Origin: Mesobacterium pallidum
Lineage (GTDB): Bacteria > Pseudomonadota > Alphaproteobacteria > Rhodobacterales > Rhodobacteraceae
Reading direction: 5' to 3'
Length of the DNA: 64,000 nucleotides
Assembly: GCF_019966535.1 (NCBI RefSeq)
Contig: NZ_JAIMID010000004.1
Coordinates: forward strand, 271,098-335,097
Each line of letters opens with the position of its first letter. Within the stretch, counting starts at the first letter, position 1. The notes beneath the pieces are model-generated. The model was not told the origin of the DNA, did no database searches, and saw only the letters and a list, made by a program, of their open reading frames with translations. The position numbers and the translations under genes are program-made. Shown piece after piece: positions 43,233 to 50,407 of the stretch.

Positions 43233-43742
43233 ATGACCGAACAGAATCAATCAGAAACGGCAACCCCGCCCAAGAAGCCGCGTCGGTCCGCGAACGCGGA
43301 CAAGTGGGGCGCGAAGGTAATGGAGCAGGGTTTCTGCATGATCCCGTCGCTGCTGCTGCGCGCGCAACGCCGGCTGCACCTGAACCCGTCTCAGCTCGCC
43401 GTCCTGCTTCAGATCATCGATCACTGGTGGGACGCCGCACGCAAACCGTACCCGAGCAAGAAGGAGCTTTCCTCCCGCCTCGGCATCAGCGAGCGCCAGG
43501 TGCAGCGGTACATCACCGACCTGGAAAACGAAGGGCTCCTGCGCCGGCAGGAGCGCTATGGCGATCACGGTGGTCGGCAGACCAACATGTACGACCTGCA
43601 GGGCCTTGTCGACAAACTCGCCGAGATCGAGCCCGAGTTCCGCGAGGCGCGTGAGTTGGCGCGCAAGAGCCGGAAGGCTGCTGCCTCCCCTGGCTGGCGT
43701 CCCAAGAAGAAGACCGGGGCGGACAAGGACGGCCCCAGCTAA
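43233..43742 (+). CDS. Winged-helix replication/regulatory protein of the prophage
   Basis: The 169-aa protein has a DnaD/replisome-organiser-style winged helix: MIPSLLLRAQRRLHLNPSQL, then LLQIIDHWWD and SKKELSSRLGISERQVQRYI, TDLENEGLLRRQERYG, typical of phage helix-turn-helix 36 proteins. The start at 43233 follows AAGGAG; the frame open from 43185 is not needed. It is the first early gene and is probably a replication initiator or early regulator. Confidence 0.75.
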   Translation: MTEQNQSETATPPKKPRRSANADKWGAKVMEQGFCMIPSLLLRAQRRLHLNPSQLAVLLQIIDHWWDAARKPYPSKKELSSRLGISERQVQRYITDLENEGLLRRQERYGDHGGRQTNMYDLQGLVDKLAEIEPEFREARELARKSRKAAASPGWRPKKKTGADKDGPS

Positions 43743-43851
43743 ACCCGACTGACCCAGTCCACCCGAAGACCTCACCACGAAGCAGCAAGATGCGCTGCTT
43801 CGAACGATCCCGCACGTCCAGATTTTCGAAGGCCAAGAAGAAAGGCGCCGC

Positions 43852-44091
43852 ATGAACCAACATTCCAAACACAGCATCGATCGGTCGCGTCGCCCTTTTG
43901 GCGCCGGAAGCGGCGCCATGGACGCCGAATTCACGCGGGAGTGGCGGTGCCATGACTGCGGGAGGCTCCTCGGCAAGACCAACGGCAGTCAGATGCAGAT
44001 CCGCCGGAAGCCGCTCGATTATGTTGTCGGGTTTCCGGTGCTTGCGACCTGTCCCGGCTGCGGGTCGCTGAACGTGACGAGCAAGCCGTAA
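43852..44091 (+). CDS. Com-like zinc-ribbon protein
   Basis: The 79-aa protein has two CxxC pairs, WRCHDCGRLLGK and ATCPGCGSLNV, separated by a basic stretch. This fits the zinc-ribbon layout of phage Mu Com, a translational regulator of DNA-modification genes. The prophage carries two methyltransferase genes downstream, which would suit such a role. The first 25 residues are variable and a shorter start (Met at residue 23) is possible. Confidence 0.6.
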   Translation: MNQHSKHSIDRSRRPFGAGSGAMDAEFTREWRCHDCGRLLGKTNGSQMQIRRKPLDYVVGFPVLATCPGCGSLNVTSKP

Positions 44092-44201
44092 GCGCGCGGC
44101 AACGCGCGCATTCACCCAACCCCCTGAAATCCAAGAGACGCGCGACGTCCTGACCTGGCCACGAGAAGGCGCCGGACGCCTGGCCGCAAGGCAGGCGTCC
44201 A

Positions 44202-44924
44202 ATGTCCATCGCGTGGCACGCGATCCGCGATCATCTTACCGATTCATCTTCCAAGCTTAACTTCCAGCGCAGTTTCGACGCCATCCGGCGCACGCAGGCC
44301 GCCCTCGCGCCGTTCCGCGATCCGGCGACCCTGCTGGACGGGCTGCACCGCACCGCCGGCGATCCGGCCCGGAAGAACGTGATCCTCGCCGCGCTGGTCG
44401 GGGCGGCTCAGGGCGACGGGCCCGCGTCCGACTGCGCGCTGACGCTGCTGTTGCTGGCGCTCTGGCCCGGCCTTGACGCCATCCGCCGCCGGTCGCTCTG
44501 GCGCAGGCTCGGCAGCGCCGACGAGATCGCGTCCGACGTTTTGGCGCGCACCACCGAGGCGGTCCGCAGCCTCGACCTCGGGCGCGTCAACTGGATCGCG
44601 GCCACGGTGCTGCGCAACGTCGAGCGCGACATGATCCGCGTGCGCCAGCGTGACACGGCGCGCGAACATCTCGCCAGCGGCGCCGATCCCGACGAGGTGG
44701 CGGACAGCGGCGACAGCGGGATCGGCGCGGCCGGGTACGCAAAGCTGAACGGCGCCGTGCGGAAGCTGCTCGGCGACGACGCCCTGCTGGTGATCCGCGT
44801 GGCGATCGAGGGCTTCTCGCAGGCCGAGGTCGCGGTCGAGCTGGGCCTGACCGAAGCCGCCGCCCGCAAGCGGTACCAGCGCGCGATGCGCCGGCTGCAC
44901 GCTGCCCTCGAGGAAATCCCCTGA
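44202..44924 (+). CDS. Phage-encoded sigma-factor-like protein
   Basis: This 240-aa protein ends in a sigma-70 region-4-type helix-turn-helix: LLVIRVAIEGFSQAEVAVEL, GLTEAAARKRYQRAMRRLHA. The middle (ADEIASDVLARTTEAVRSLD, VLRNVERDMIRVRQRD) resembles sigma region 2. The combination suggests a small ECF-like sigma factor that could direct prophage transcription. A non-sigma DNA-binding role remains possible because the -10-recognition residues are not clear. Confidence 0.65.
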   Translation: MSIAWHAIRDHLTDSSSKLNFQRSFDAIRRTQAALAPFRDPATLLDGLHRTAGDPARKNVILAALVGAAQGDGPASDCALTLLLLALWPGLDAIRRRSLWRRLGSADEIASDVLARTTEAVRSLDLGRVNWIAATVLRNVERDMIRVRQRDTAREHLASGADPDEVADSGDSGIGAAGYAKLNGAVRKLLGDDALLVIRVAIEGFSQAEVAVELGLTEAAARKRYQRAMRRLHAALEEIP

Positions 44925-44929
44925 GCCGA

Positions 44930-44975
44930 TGTCCCGATCCGGTCCCGCCGGTGGCTTTTTCCATTCGAGCGCCCA
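44930..44975 (+). repeat. Recurring prophage intergenic element (copy 1)
   Basis: TGTCCCGATCCGGTC, then CGCCGGTGGCTTTTTCCAT, lies between the sigma-like gene and 45009. The same blocks recur at 46430-46476. The CCGG...CCGG stem followed by a T-run resembles a weak terminator. Confidence 0.6.
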
Positions 44976-45008
44976 GAGCGCCTTCCCTCCAACCGAAAGC
45001 AGACACGC

Positions 45009-45203
45009 ATGAACCGCACTGCCGATCTGTCGCTCGAGGATTTCAGGCGTCTTCCGGGGCTCTATCGCCGCTGGGAGCTGACCGAGGTCTGCGAGCCCAA
45101 CCGCAACTATCAGATCGAGGACGCCGGCACCCACGCCGACGGGACGCCACTGCTGGCGATCTACGTCGCCGAGCCCGCGCCCGACGCCCGCGAGGCCGCC
45201 TGA
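45009..45203 (+). CDS. Small acidic prophage protein
   Basis: The 64-aa product begins MNRTADLSLEDFRRLPGLYR, with WELTEVCEPNRNYQIEDAG. No domain recognised. It overlaps the next start by TGATG and so heads a coupled early operon. Confidence 0.55.
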   Translation: MNRTADLSLEDFRRLPGLYRRWELTEVCEPNRNYQIEDAGTHADGTPLLAIYVAEPAPDAREAA

Positions 45204-45538
45204 TGGGCCTCCTCGATCAATTCATCTCACGGAGAACCGCCATGCCGGACCAGCCGGACGACATCACCCGTCTTCGCAAGGCGAGCTACGCGCTCGAAGA
45301 TCTCCCCGAAACCATCGCCTTCCCGCAGCGCGCGGGTGACGAGCCGCGCGAGCCGCTGCCGGTCGTCGAGGCGACCGTCGACGAGATCGCCTTCGCGATC
45401 GTGGAAGCGGAGCGCGAGAGCACGGCCGCCTACCGCCGCGCCGATGCGCTGAAGCGGCTCTACAAGCTCGCCCGCGAGGCCGGATGCATCGGTGCAGATC
45501 GCGCCGCCGCCGCAGTCATGAAGAAGGAGGGCCAGTGA
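45203..45538 (+). CDS. Prophage early protein of unknown function
   Basis: The 111-aa, Ala/Glu-rich helical protein contains TVDEIAFAIVEAERESTAAY, then RRADALKRLYKLAREAG. The ATG at 45203 overlaps the upstream stop; Met at 45242 is an alternative start. The 3' end overlaps the ATP-binding protein start by one base (TGATG). The function is unknown. Confidence 0.6.
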   Translation: MGLLDQFISRRTAMPDQPDDITRLRKASYALEDLPETIAFPQRAGDEPREPLPVVEATVDEIAFAIVEAERESTAAYRRADALKRLYKLAREAGCIGADRAAAAVMKKEGQ

Positions 45539-46413
45539 TGGCCCTTCCAATCATCGGCGCCGACGAGCGGCTCGCGCAGCGCAAGGGGATCAAGGGCGTC
45601 ATCTTCGGCCGGTCCGGCATCGGCAAGACCAGCCTGCTCTGGACGCTGAATGCCTCGACCACGCTCTTCCTCGACCTCGAGGCCGGGGATCTGGCGGTCG
45701 AGGGGCTGGAGATCGACACGCTCCGGCCCCGCACCTGGAAGGAATGCCGCGATTTCGCGGTGTTCATCGGCGGGCCGAACCCGGCGCTGCGCGAGGATCA
45801 GCCCTACAGCCAGGCGCATTTCGACGAGGTCTGCGGGCGCTACGGCGATCCGGCGGTGATCGGGAAGTACGAGACCGTCTTCATCGACTCGATCACCGTT
45901 GCCGGGCGGCTCTGCTTCCAATGGTGCCGTGGGCAGCCCGAGGCGTTCTCCGAGAAGACCGGCAAGCCCGACATCCGCGGCGCCTACGGGCTGCATGGCC
46001 GCGAGATGATCGGCTGGCTGACCCATCTGCAGCACACGCGCGGCAAGCATGTCTGGTTCGTGGGCATCCTCGACGAGCGGCTCGACGACTTCAATCGCAA
46101 GGTCTTCCATCCCCAGATCGACGGCTCGAAGACCGGGCTCGAGCTGCCGGGCATCGTGGATCAGGTCATCACCATGGCCGACATCCCGGACCCCGGCGGC
46201 CAGCCGCAGCGCGCCTTCGTCTGCCAGACGCTGAACCCCTGGGGGTATCCCGCCAAGGACCGCTCCGGTCGCCTCGACCGGGTCGAGGCCCCGCATCTCG
46301 GACGGCTGATGGAGAAGATCCAGCGCCCCGCGGCGCCTGCCTCCGAACGCCTGACCTGGCCGCCGGTGACGCCCACCGATCCCGCGCCCGCGCAGGAGCC
46401 CGGACATGGCTGA
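45538..46413 (+). CDS. Sak4-like phage recombination ATPase
   Basis: The 291-aa RecA-like nucleotide-binding protein has Walker A GVIFGRSGIGKTSLLW (about 20-35), then LFLDLEAGDLAVEG, and Walker B TVFIDSITVAGRLCF. This is the layout of phage AAA proteins classed as Sak4-type, which assist single-strand annealing. The neighbours are an ssDNA-binding-like protein, a helicase and a nuclease, consistent with a recombination module. The C-terminus is Pro-rich and probably unstructured. Confidence 0.78.
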   Translation: MALPIIGADERLAQRKGIKGVIFGRSGIGKTSLLWTLNASTTLFLDLEAGDLAVEGLEIDTLRPRTWKECRDFAVFIGGPNPALREDQPYSQAHFDEVCGRYGDPAVIGKYETVFIDSITVAGRLCFQWCRGQPEAFSEKTGKPDIRGAYGLHGREMIGWLTHLQHTRGKHVWFVGILDERLDDFNRKVFHPQIDGSKTGLELPGIVDQVITMADIPDPGGQPQRAFVCQTLNPWGYPAKDRSGRLDRVEAPHLGRLMEKIQRPAAPASERLTWPPVTPTDPAPAQEPGHG

Positions 46414-46429
46414 GCGCCTCTTGCCATGC

Positions 46430-46476
46430 CCGGTGTCCCGATCCGGTCGCCGGGGTGGCTTTTCCCATCTGACGCC
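46430..46476 (+). repeat. Recurring prophage intergenic element (copy 2)
   Basis: TGTCCCGATCCGGTCGCCGG, then GGTGGCTTTTCCCAT, is almost the same as the element at 44930-44975, again between two early genes and about 40 bp before an ATG. Confidence 0.6.
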
Positions 46477-46514
46477 GCTGCGCGTCCCATCCTCCAACTG
46501 AAAGGAGCCGCGCA

Positions 46515-47138
46515 ATGTCCGGACCCTGGAACGACTTCAACTCCGCCCAATCCAACACCAACGTCATCCCCAAGGGCACGCTCGCCAAGGTGCGTCTGAC
46601 GCTCCGCCCCGGCGGCTTCGACGACCCCTCGCAGGGCTGGACCGGTGGCTGGGCGCGCCGCGCCACCACCGGCGCCGTCTATCTCGATGCCGAATACACT
46701 GTGCTCGAAGGCCCCTATGCCCGGCGCAAGGTCTGGTCGCTGATCGGCCTCTACAGCCCGAAGGGCCCGGACTGGGCCAACATGGGGCGCGGACTGATCC
46801 GCGGCATCCTCAACTCGGCGCGCGGCGTGTCCGACAAGGACAACTCGCCCGAGGCGCAGGCCCGCCGCCGCATCAACGGGTTCGGCGATCTCGACGGTGT
46901 CGAGTTCGTCGCCCGCATCGACATCGGCACCGACACCAACGGCGAGGACAAGAACGAGATCCGCGCCGCGGTCACCCCCGATCACCGTGACTATGCCGCG
47001 TTGATGGGCACGGTCGCGCCGCAGGTCTCCGCCGCCCCTGCGCAGGGCCACGCCGCGCAGCAGCCCACCACGGCCACCCAGCCCAGCCAGCCCGCATCCG
47101 CCACCGGCGCCGCCGGTCGGCCGAGCTGGGCGCAGTAA
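46515..47138 (+). CDS. Phage ssDNA-binding-like protein (DUF669 type)
   Basis: The 207-aa protein begins with a compact beta-rich domain: MSGPWNDFNSAQSN, IPKGTLAKVRLTLRPG, TGAVYLDAEYTVLEGPYARR, KVWSLIGLYSPKGP. It ends in a disordered Gln/Ala/Pro-rich tail with a terminal SWAQ. This is how DUF669-type phage proteins, thought to bind single-stranded DNA, are built. GAAAGGAG lies before its ATG. Confidence 0.7.
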   Translation: MSGPWNDFNSAQSNTNVIPKGTLAKVRLTLRPGGFDDPSQGWTGGWARRATTGAVYLDAEYTVLEGPYARRKVWSLIGLYSPKGPDWANMGRGLIRGILNSARGVSDKDNSPEAQARRRINGFGDLDGVEFVARIDIGTDTNGEDKNEIRAAVTPDHRDYAALMGTVAPQVSAAPAQGHAAQQPTTATQPSQPASATGAAGRPSWAQ

Positions 47139-47152
47139 GGGGGAGACCGGCC

Positions 47153-48841
47153 ATGCGCCTGCGCCCCCGCCAGAAGACCTTCGTCGAGCGCAGCGTGGCT
47201 GCGCTCGCCTCCCGCGGCAACACGCTGGGCGTGGCACCCACCGGTGCGGGCAAGACCATCATGCTCTCGGCGGTCACCGGCGAGATGATCGGCGACGGGG
47301 CCAAGGCCTGCGTGCTGGCGCATCGCGACGAGCTGACGGCGCAGAACCGCACCAAGTTCCAGCGCGTGGTGCCGGGCGTCGCCACCTCGGTCATCGACGC
47401 CACGGAAAAGTCCTGGGGCGGCCAGGTGGCCTTCGCCATGGTGCCGACGCTGGCGCGGGCTTCGAACCTCGCCGACATGCCGCGCCTCGATCTGCTGGTC
47501 GTGGATGAGGCGCACCATGCCGTCGCCGACAGCTACCGCCGCATCATCGACCGGGTGCGCGAGGCCAATCCCGACGCCCGCATCTTCGGGGTCACGGCGA
47601 CGCCGAACCGGGGCGACAGGAAGGGCCTGCGCGAGGTCTTCGACAACGTGGCCGATCAGGTGCGGCTGGGCGAACTGATCGCCTCGGGCCATCTGGTGCC
47701 GCCGCGCACCTTCGTCATCGACGTGGGCGTGCAGGACGAGCTGCGCTCGGTCCGCAAGACCATGTCGGATTTCGACATGGCGGAAGTGGCCGGCATCATG
47801 GACCGCGCCCCCGTCACCGACGAGGTGATCCGCCACTGGAAGGAGAAGGCGGGCGACCGGCAGACCGTGGTGTTCTGCTCCACTGTGGCCCACGCCGAGC
47901 ACGTCACCGACGCGTTCAGGGCAGCCGGCGTGTCCGCCGTGCTGATCCACGGCGATCTGGCGGCCGAGACCCGCAAGGCGATCCTCGCCGACTACGCGGC
48001 GGGCAGCATCCGCGTCGTCGTCAACGTGGCGGTGCTGACCGAGGGCTGGGACCATCCGCCAACCTCCTGCGTCGTGCTGCTGCGGCCCAGCTCCTACAAG
48101 TCCACCATGATCCAGATGGTCGGGCGCGGCCTGCGCACCGTCGATCCCGAGGAACACCCGGGCATCGTGAAGACCGACTGCGTCGTTCTGGATTTCGGGA
48201 CGTCGAGCCTGATCCACGGCACGCTGGAACAGGATGTCGATCTCGACGGCAAGACCGAAACCGGCGAGGCGCCGACCAAGACCTGTCCTGCCTGCGAGGC
48301 GGAGATCCCGCTGGCCGCCACCGAATGCCCGCTCTGCGGCGAGGCGTTCCCGCGGGAGGACGAAGAGACCGGTGAAGGTGGCGGTGCTGCGCCGCTGTCG
48401 GGCTTCATGATGACGGAAATCGACCTGCTGAAGCGGTCCAGCTTCGCCTGGGTCGACCTCTACGGCACGGACGACGCGCTGATGGCCACGGGCTTCACAG
48501 CCTGGGGCGGCATCTTCTGGCTGGACGGGGTCTGGTACGCCATCGGCGGGGCGAAGGGCGATCGCCCCCACCTGTTGGGTGTCGGTGAGCGCACTGTCTG
48601 CCTCGCGCAGGCCGACGACTGGCTGAACACCCACGAGACCGACGAGAGCGCCTTCAAGACCCGGTCCTGGCTGCGCCAGCCGCCGACCGAGAAGCAGCTG
48701 CAGTACCTGCCGCCCGAGTGCCGCCATGACTTCGGCCTGACGCGCTACCGCGCCTCGGCGCTGATGACCTTCGGTTTCAACAAGCGCGCCATCCGGCAGC
48801 TGATCGACAGCGCGGCCAGCCCCGAACGGAGGGCGGCATGA
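47153..48841 (+). CDS. DEAD/DEAH-box SF2 helicase of the prophage
   Basis: This 562-aa helicase carries motif I APTGAGKTIMLS (about 24-35), motif II VVDEAHHAVAD, motif III VTATPNRGD, motif V VAVLTEGWDHP and motif VI QMVGRGLRTV. A zinc-binding pair of CxxC (TCPACEAEIP and ECPLCGEAFP) and a novel-looking C-terminal domain follow. All helicase motifs are intact. It probably drives replication or recombination together with the Sak4-like and ssDNA-binding proteins. Confidence 0.9.
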   Translation: MRLRPRQKTFVERSVAALASRGNTLGVAPTGAGKTIMLSAVTGEMIGDGAKACVLAHRDELTAQNRTKFQRVVPGVATSVIDATEKSWGGQVAFAMVPTLARASNLADMPRLDLLVVDEAHHAVADSYRRIIDRVREANPDARIFGVTATPNRGDRKGLREVFDNVADQVRLGELIASGHLVPPRTFVIDVGVQDELRSVRKTMSDFDMAEVAGIMDRAPVTDEVIRHWKEKAGDRQTVVFCSTVAHAEHVTDAFRAAGVSAVLIHGDLAAETRKAILADYAAGSIRVVVNVAVLTEGWDHPPTSCVVLLRPSSYKSTMIQMVGRGLRTVDPEEHPGIVKTDCVVLDFGTSSLIHGTLEQDVDLDGKTETGEAPTKTCPACEAEIPLAATECPLCGEAFPREDEETGEGGGAAPLSGFMMTEIDLLKRSSFAWVDLYGTDDALMATGFTAWGGIFWLDGVWYAIGGAKGDRPHLLGVGERTVCLAQADDWLNTHETDESAFKTRSWLRQPPTEKQLQYLPPECRHDFGLTRYRASALMTFGFNKRAIRQLIDSAASPERRAA

Positions 48842-48844
48842 TCC

Positions 48845-49255
48845 ATGTCCACCTCAACCCCAATCACAGCCGAGAACCGGCGGCGGCTCTGGCATCCGCG
48901 TGGAACGCTCTGTGCTGTCTGCCGGCAACCCACCCGTGGCTTTGGCTGGTTCGATCCGCACCGGTCGAAGCGGCCCCGGCCCTCGGTCTGGTTCTGCTCG
49001 ATGCCCTGCCAGTCCTTCTGGACGCGCTTGGCCAGGGAGCGTTTCGCCATGGTTGACCTGACCGAGGAGGAGCGCGCCGCGATCACCGCCACCATGAAGC
49101 GCGTCGCCCTGCTGATGGACGAGATCGGCTGGGCCACCCCGCTTGCGGATCTGACCGAGGCGCAGGTGCGCGCGCTGATCGAGGAGGCCGTCGAGGGCTT
49201 CCGCGAGGCCATGTCCGACATCGCAAGGGCCAACGCGCCGGAGGTGCCGTTCTAA
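48845..49255 (+). CDS. Zinc-finger protein, DUF6511-like
   Basis: This 136-aa protein has an N-terminal Cys cluster (LCAVCRQPTRGFGWFDPHRS, WFCSMPCQSFW) and a C-terminal acidic helical part (LTEEERAAITATMKRVALLM). The CxxC-FCSMPCQ pattern is that of small phage proteins seen between helicase and nuclease genes. It overlaps the next gene's ATG (TAATG). Confidence 0.65.
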   Translation: MSTSTPITAENRRRLWHPRGTLCAVCRQPTRGFGWFDPHRSKRPRPSVWFCSMPCQSFWTRLARERFAMVDLTEEERAAITATMKRVALLMDEIGWATPLADLTEAQVRALIEEAVEGFREAMSDIARANAPEVPF

Positions 49256-49653
49256 TGAAAACGTGCAGCAAATGCAGCGAAGAGAAGACGGCGGTGGAGT
49301 TTGGCGTGCGGCGCCGGAGCCCCGATGGCCTACAGGCTTGGTGCCGGGATTGCCGCCGGGAATATCAGCGTGCCTATGCGCAGAACTTCCGCGATCCCGA
49401 AAGGCATCGGGAGGCGCAGCGCCGCTATCGGCTGCGCCACGCCGAGAAGAACCGAGCGCACAGCATCGTCAGGAGCGCCGTCAAGGCGTGCCGGATCATC
49501 GTGCCGGTCTGGTGTCAGCGCTGCAGCTGCGTGACCGATCTCGAAGCGCATCACCACGACTATGACGCGCCGCTCTCGGTCGAATGGCTCTGCTCGACCT
49601 GCCACGGGCTCGCCCACCGCAGCTACGAGGGAGTCCAGCATGCTGGACTATAA
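49255..49653 (+). CDS. HNH-like zinc-finger nuclease
   Basis: The 132-aa protein has an N-terminal treble-clef-like zinc finger (KTCSKCSEEKTAVEFG; WCRDCRREYQR). A C-terminal HNH-type core follows (VWCQRCSCVTDLEAHHHDYDAPLSVEWLCSTCHGLAH), with CxxC, His-His-His and CxxC. The metal-binding His of the HNH triad seems present. It is probably a small phage endonuclease; packaging-type HNH proteins usually lie near terminase, whereas this one is in the early cluster. Confidence 0.7.
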   Translation: MKTCSKCSEEKTAVEFGVRRRSPDGLQAWCRDCRREYQRAYAQNFRDPERHREAQRRYRLRHAEKNRAHSIVRSAVKACRIIVPVWCQRCSCVTDLEAHHHDYDAPLSVEWLCSTCHGLAHRSYEGVQHAGL

Positions 49654-50407
49654 CCGCCGCCCCAGCTTCGCCGACCGGGTCAACGCCGCCGTCGATCGGG
49701 CGCTGACCGCCGATCAGGCTACGCGGCCGCCCCGCGACTATCTCGGCGGATCCCGCCTCGGCCATGCCTGCGAGCGTGCCCTGCAGTTCGAGTTCACGGC
49801 GACGCCGAAGGACGAGGGCCAGGACTTCAGCGGCCAGTCGCTGCGCATCTTCGCCATCGGCCACGCGCTCGAGGATCTGGCCGTCGCCTGGCTGCGCGGC
49901 GCGGGCTTCGACCTCTACACGCGCAAGGGCAACCGGCCAGATGGCGGCCAGTTCGGGTTCTCCGTCGCGGGCGGGCGCATCCGCGGTCATGTCGACGGCA
50001 TCATCGCATCCGGGCCCGATGGCTTCGGTCTCGCCGTTCCCGCGCTCTGGGAATGCAAGACGATGAACGCGAAGAACTGGCGCGCCTGCATCAAGGACGG
50101 CGTCACGAAATCCAAGCCGGTCTACGCGGCCCAGATCGCCCTCTACCAAGCCTACATGGAAGGGGCGGTCCCCGGCATCTCGGCCGCGCCGGCGCTCTTC
50201 ACCGCGATCAACAAGGACACCGCCGAGCTTCACCATGAGCTGGTGCCCTTCGACGCGGATCTCGCGCAGCGCATGTCCGACCGGGGCGTGCGGATCCTGC
50301 AGGCGACCGATGCGGGCGAGCTTCTGCCACGCGTCGCCACCACGCCCGACTTCTTCGAATGCCGCTTCTGCCCGTGGTCCGAGCGCTGCTGGAGGCTTCC
50401 CACATGA
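49640..50407 (+). CDS. PD-(D/E)XK exonuclease, Cas4/RecB-like
   Basis: The 255-aa protein has the RecB-type nuclease fold: IRGHVDGIIASGPDG (Asp ligand), WECKTMNAKNW (the E-x-K motif), VYAAQIALYQAYM (Gln), and C-terminal Cys in FFECRFCPWSERCW together with an N-terminal GHACER. Those four Cys would hold an iron-sulfur cluster, as in Cas4 and AddB. It is likely the exonuclease of the prophage recombination set rather than a CRISPR component. It overlaps its upstream neighbour by 14 bp. Confidence 0.82.
   Translation: MLDYNRRPSFADRVNAAVDRALTADQATRPPRDYLGGSRLGHACERALQFEFTATPKDEGQDFSGQSLRIFAIGHALEDLAVAWLRGAGFDLYTRKGNRPDGGQFGFSVAGGRIRGHVDGIIASGPDGFGLAVPALWECKTMNAKNWRACIKDGVTKSKPVYAAQIALYQAYMEGAVPGISAAPALFTAINKDTAELHHELVPFDADLAQRMSDRGVRILQATDAGELLPRVATTPDFFECRFCPWSERCWRLPT

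Noticed and set aside
46991..48727. 578-codon minus-strand frame opposite the prophage helicase
   Set aside because: Antisense shadow, Gly/Arg/His-rich composition, no motifs.
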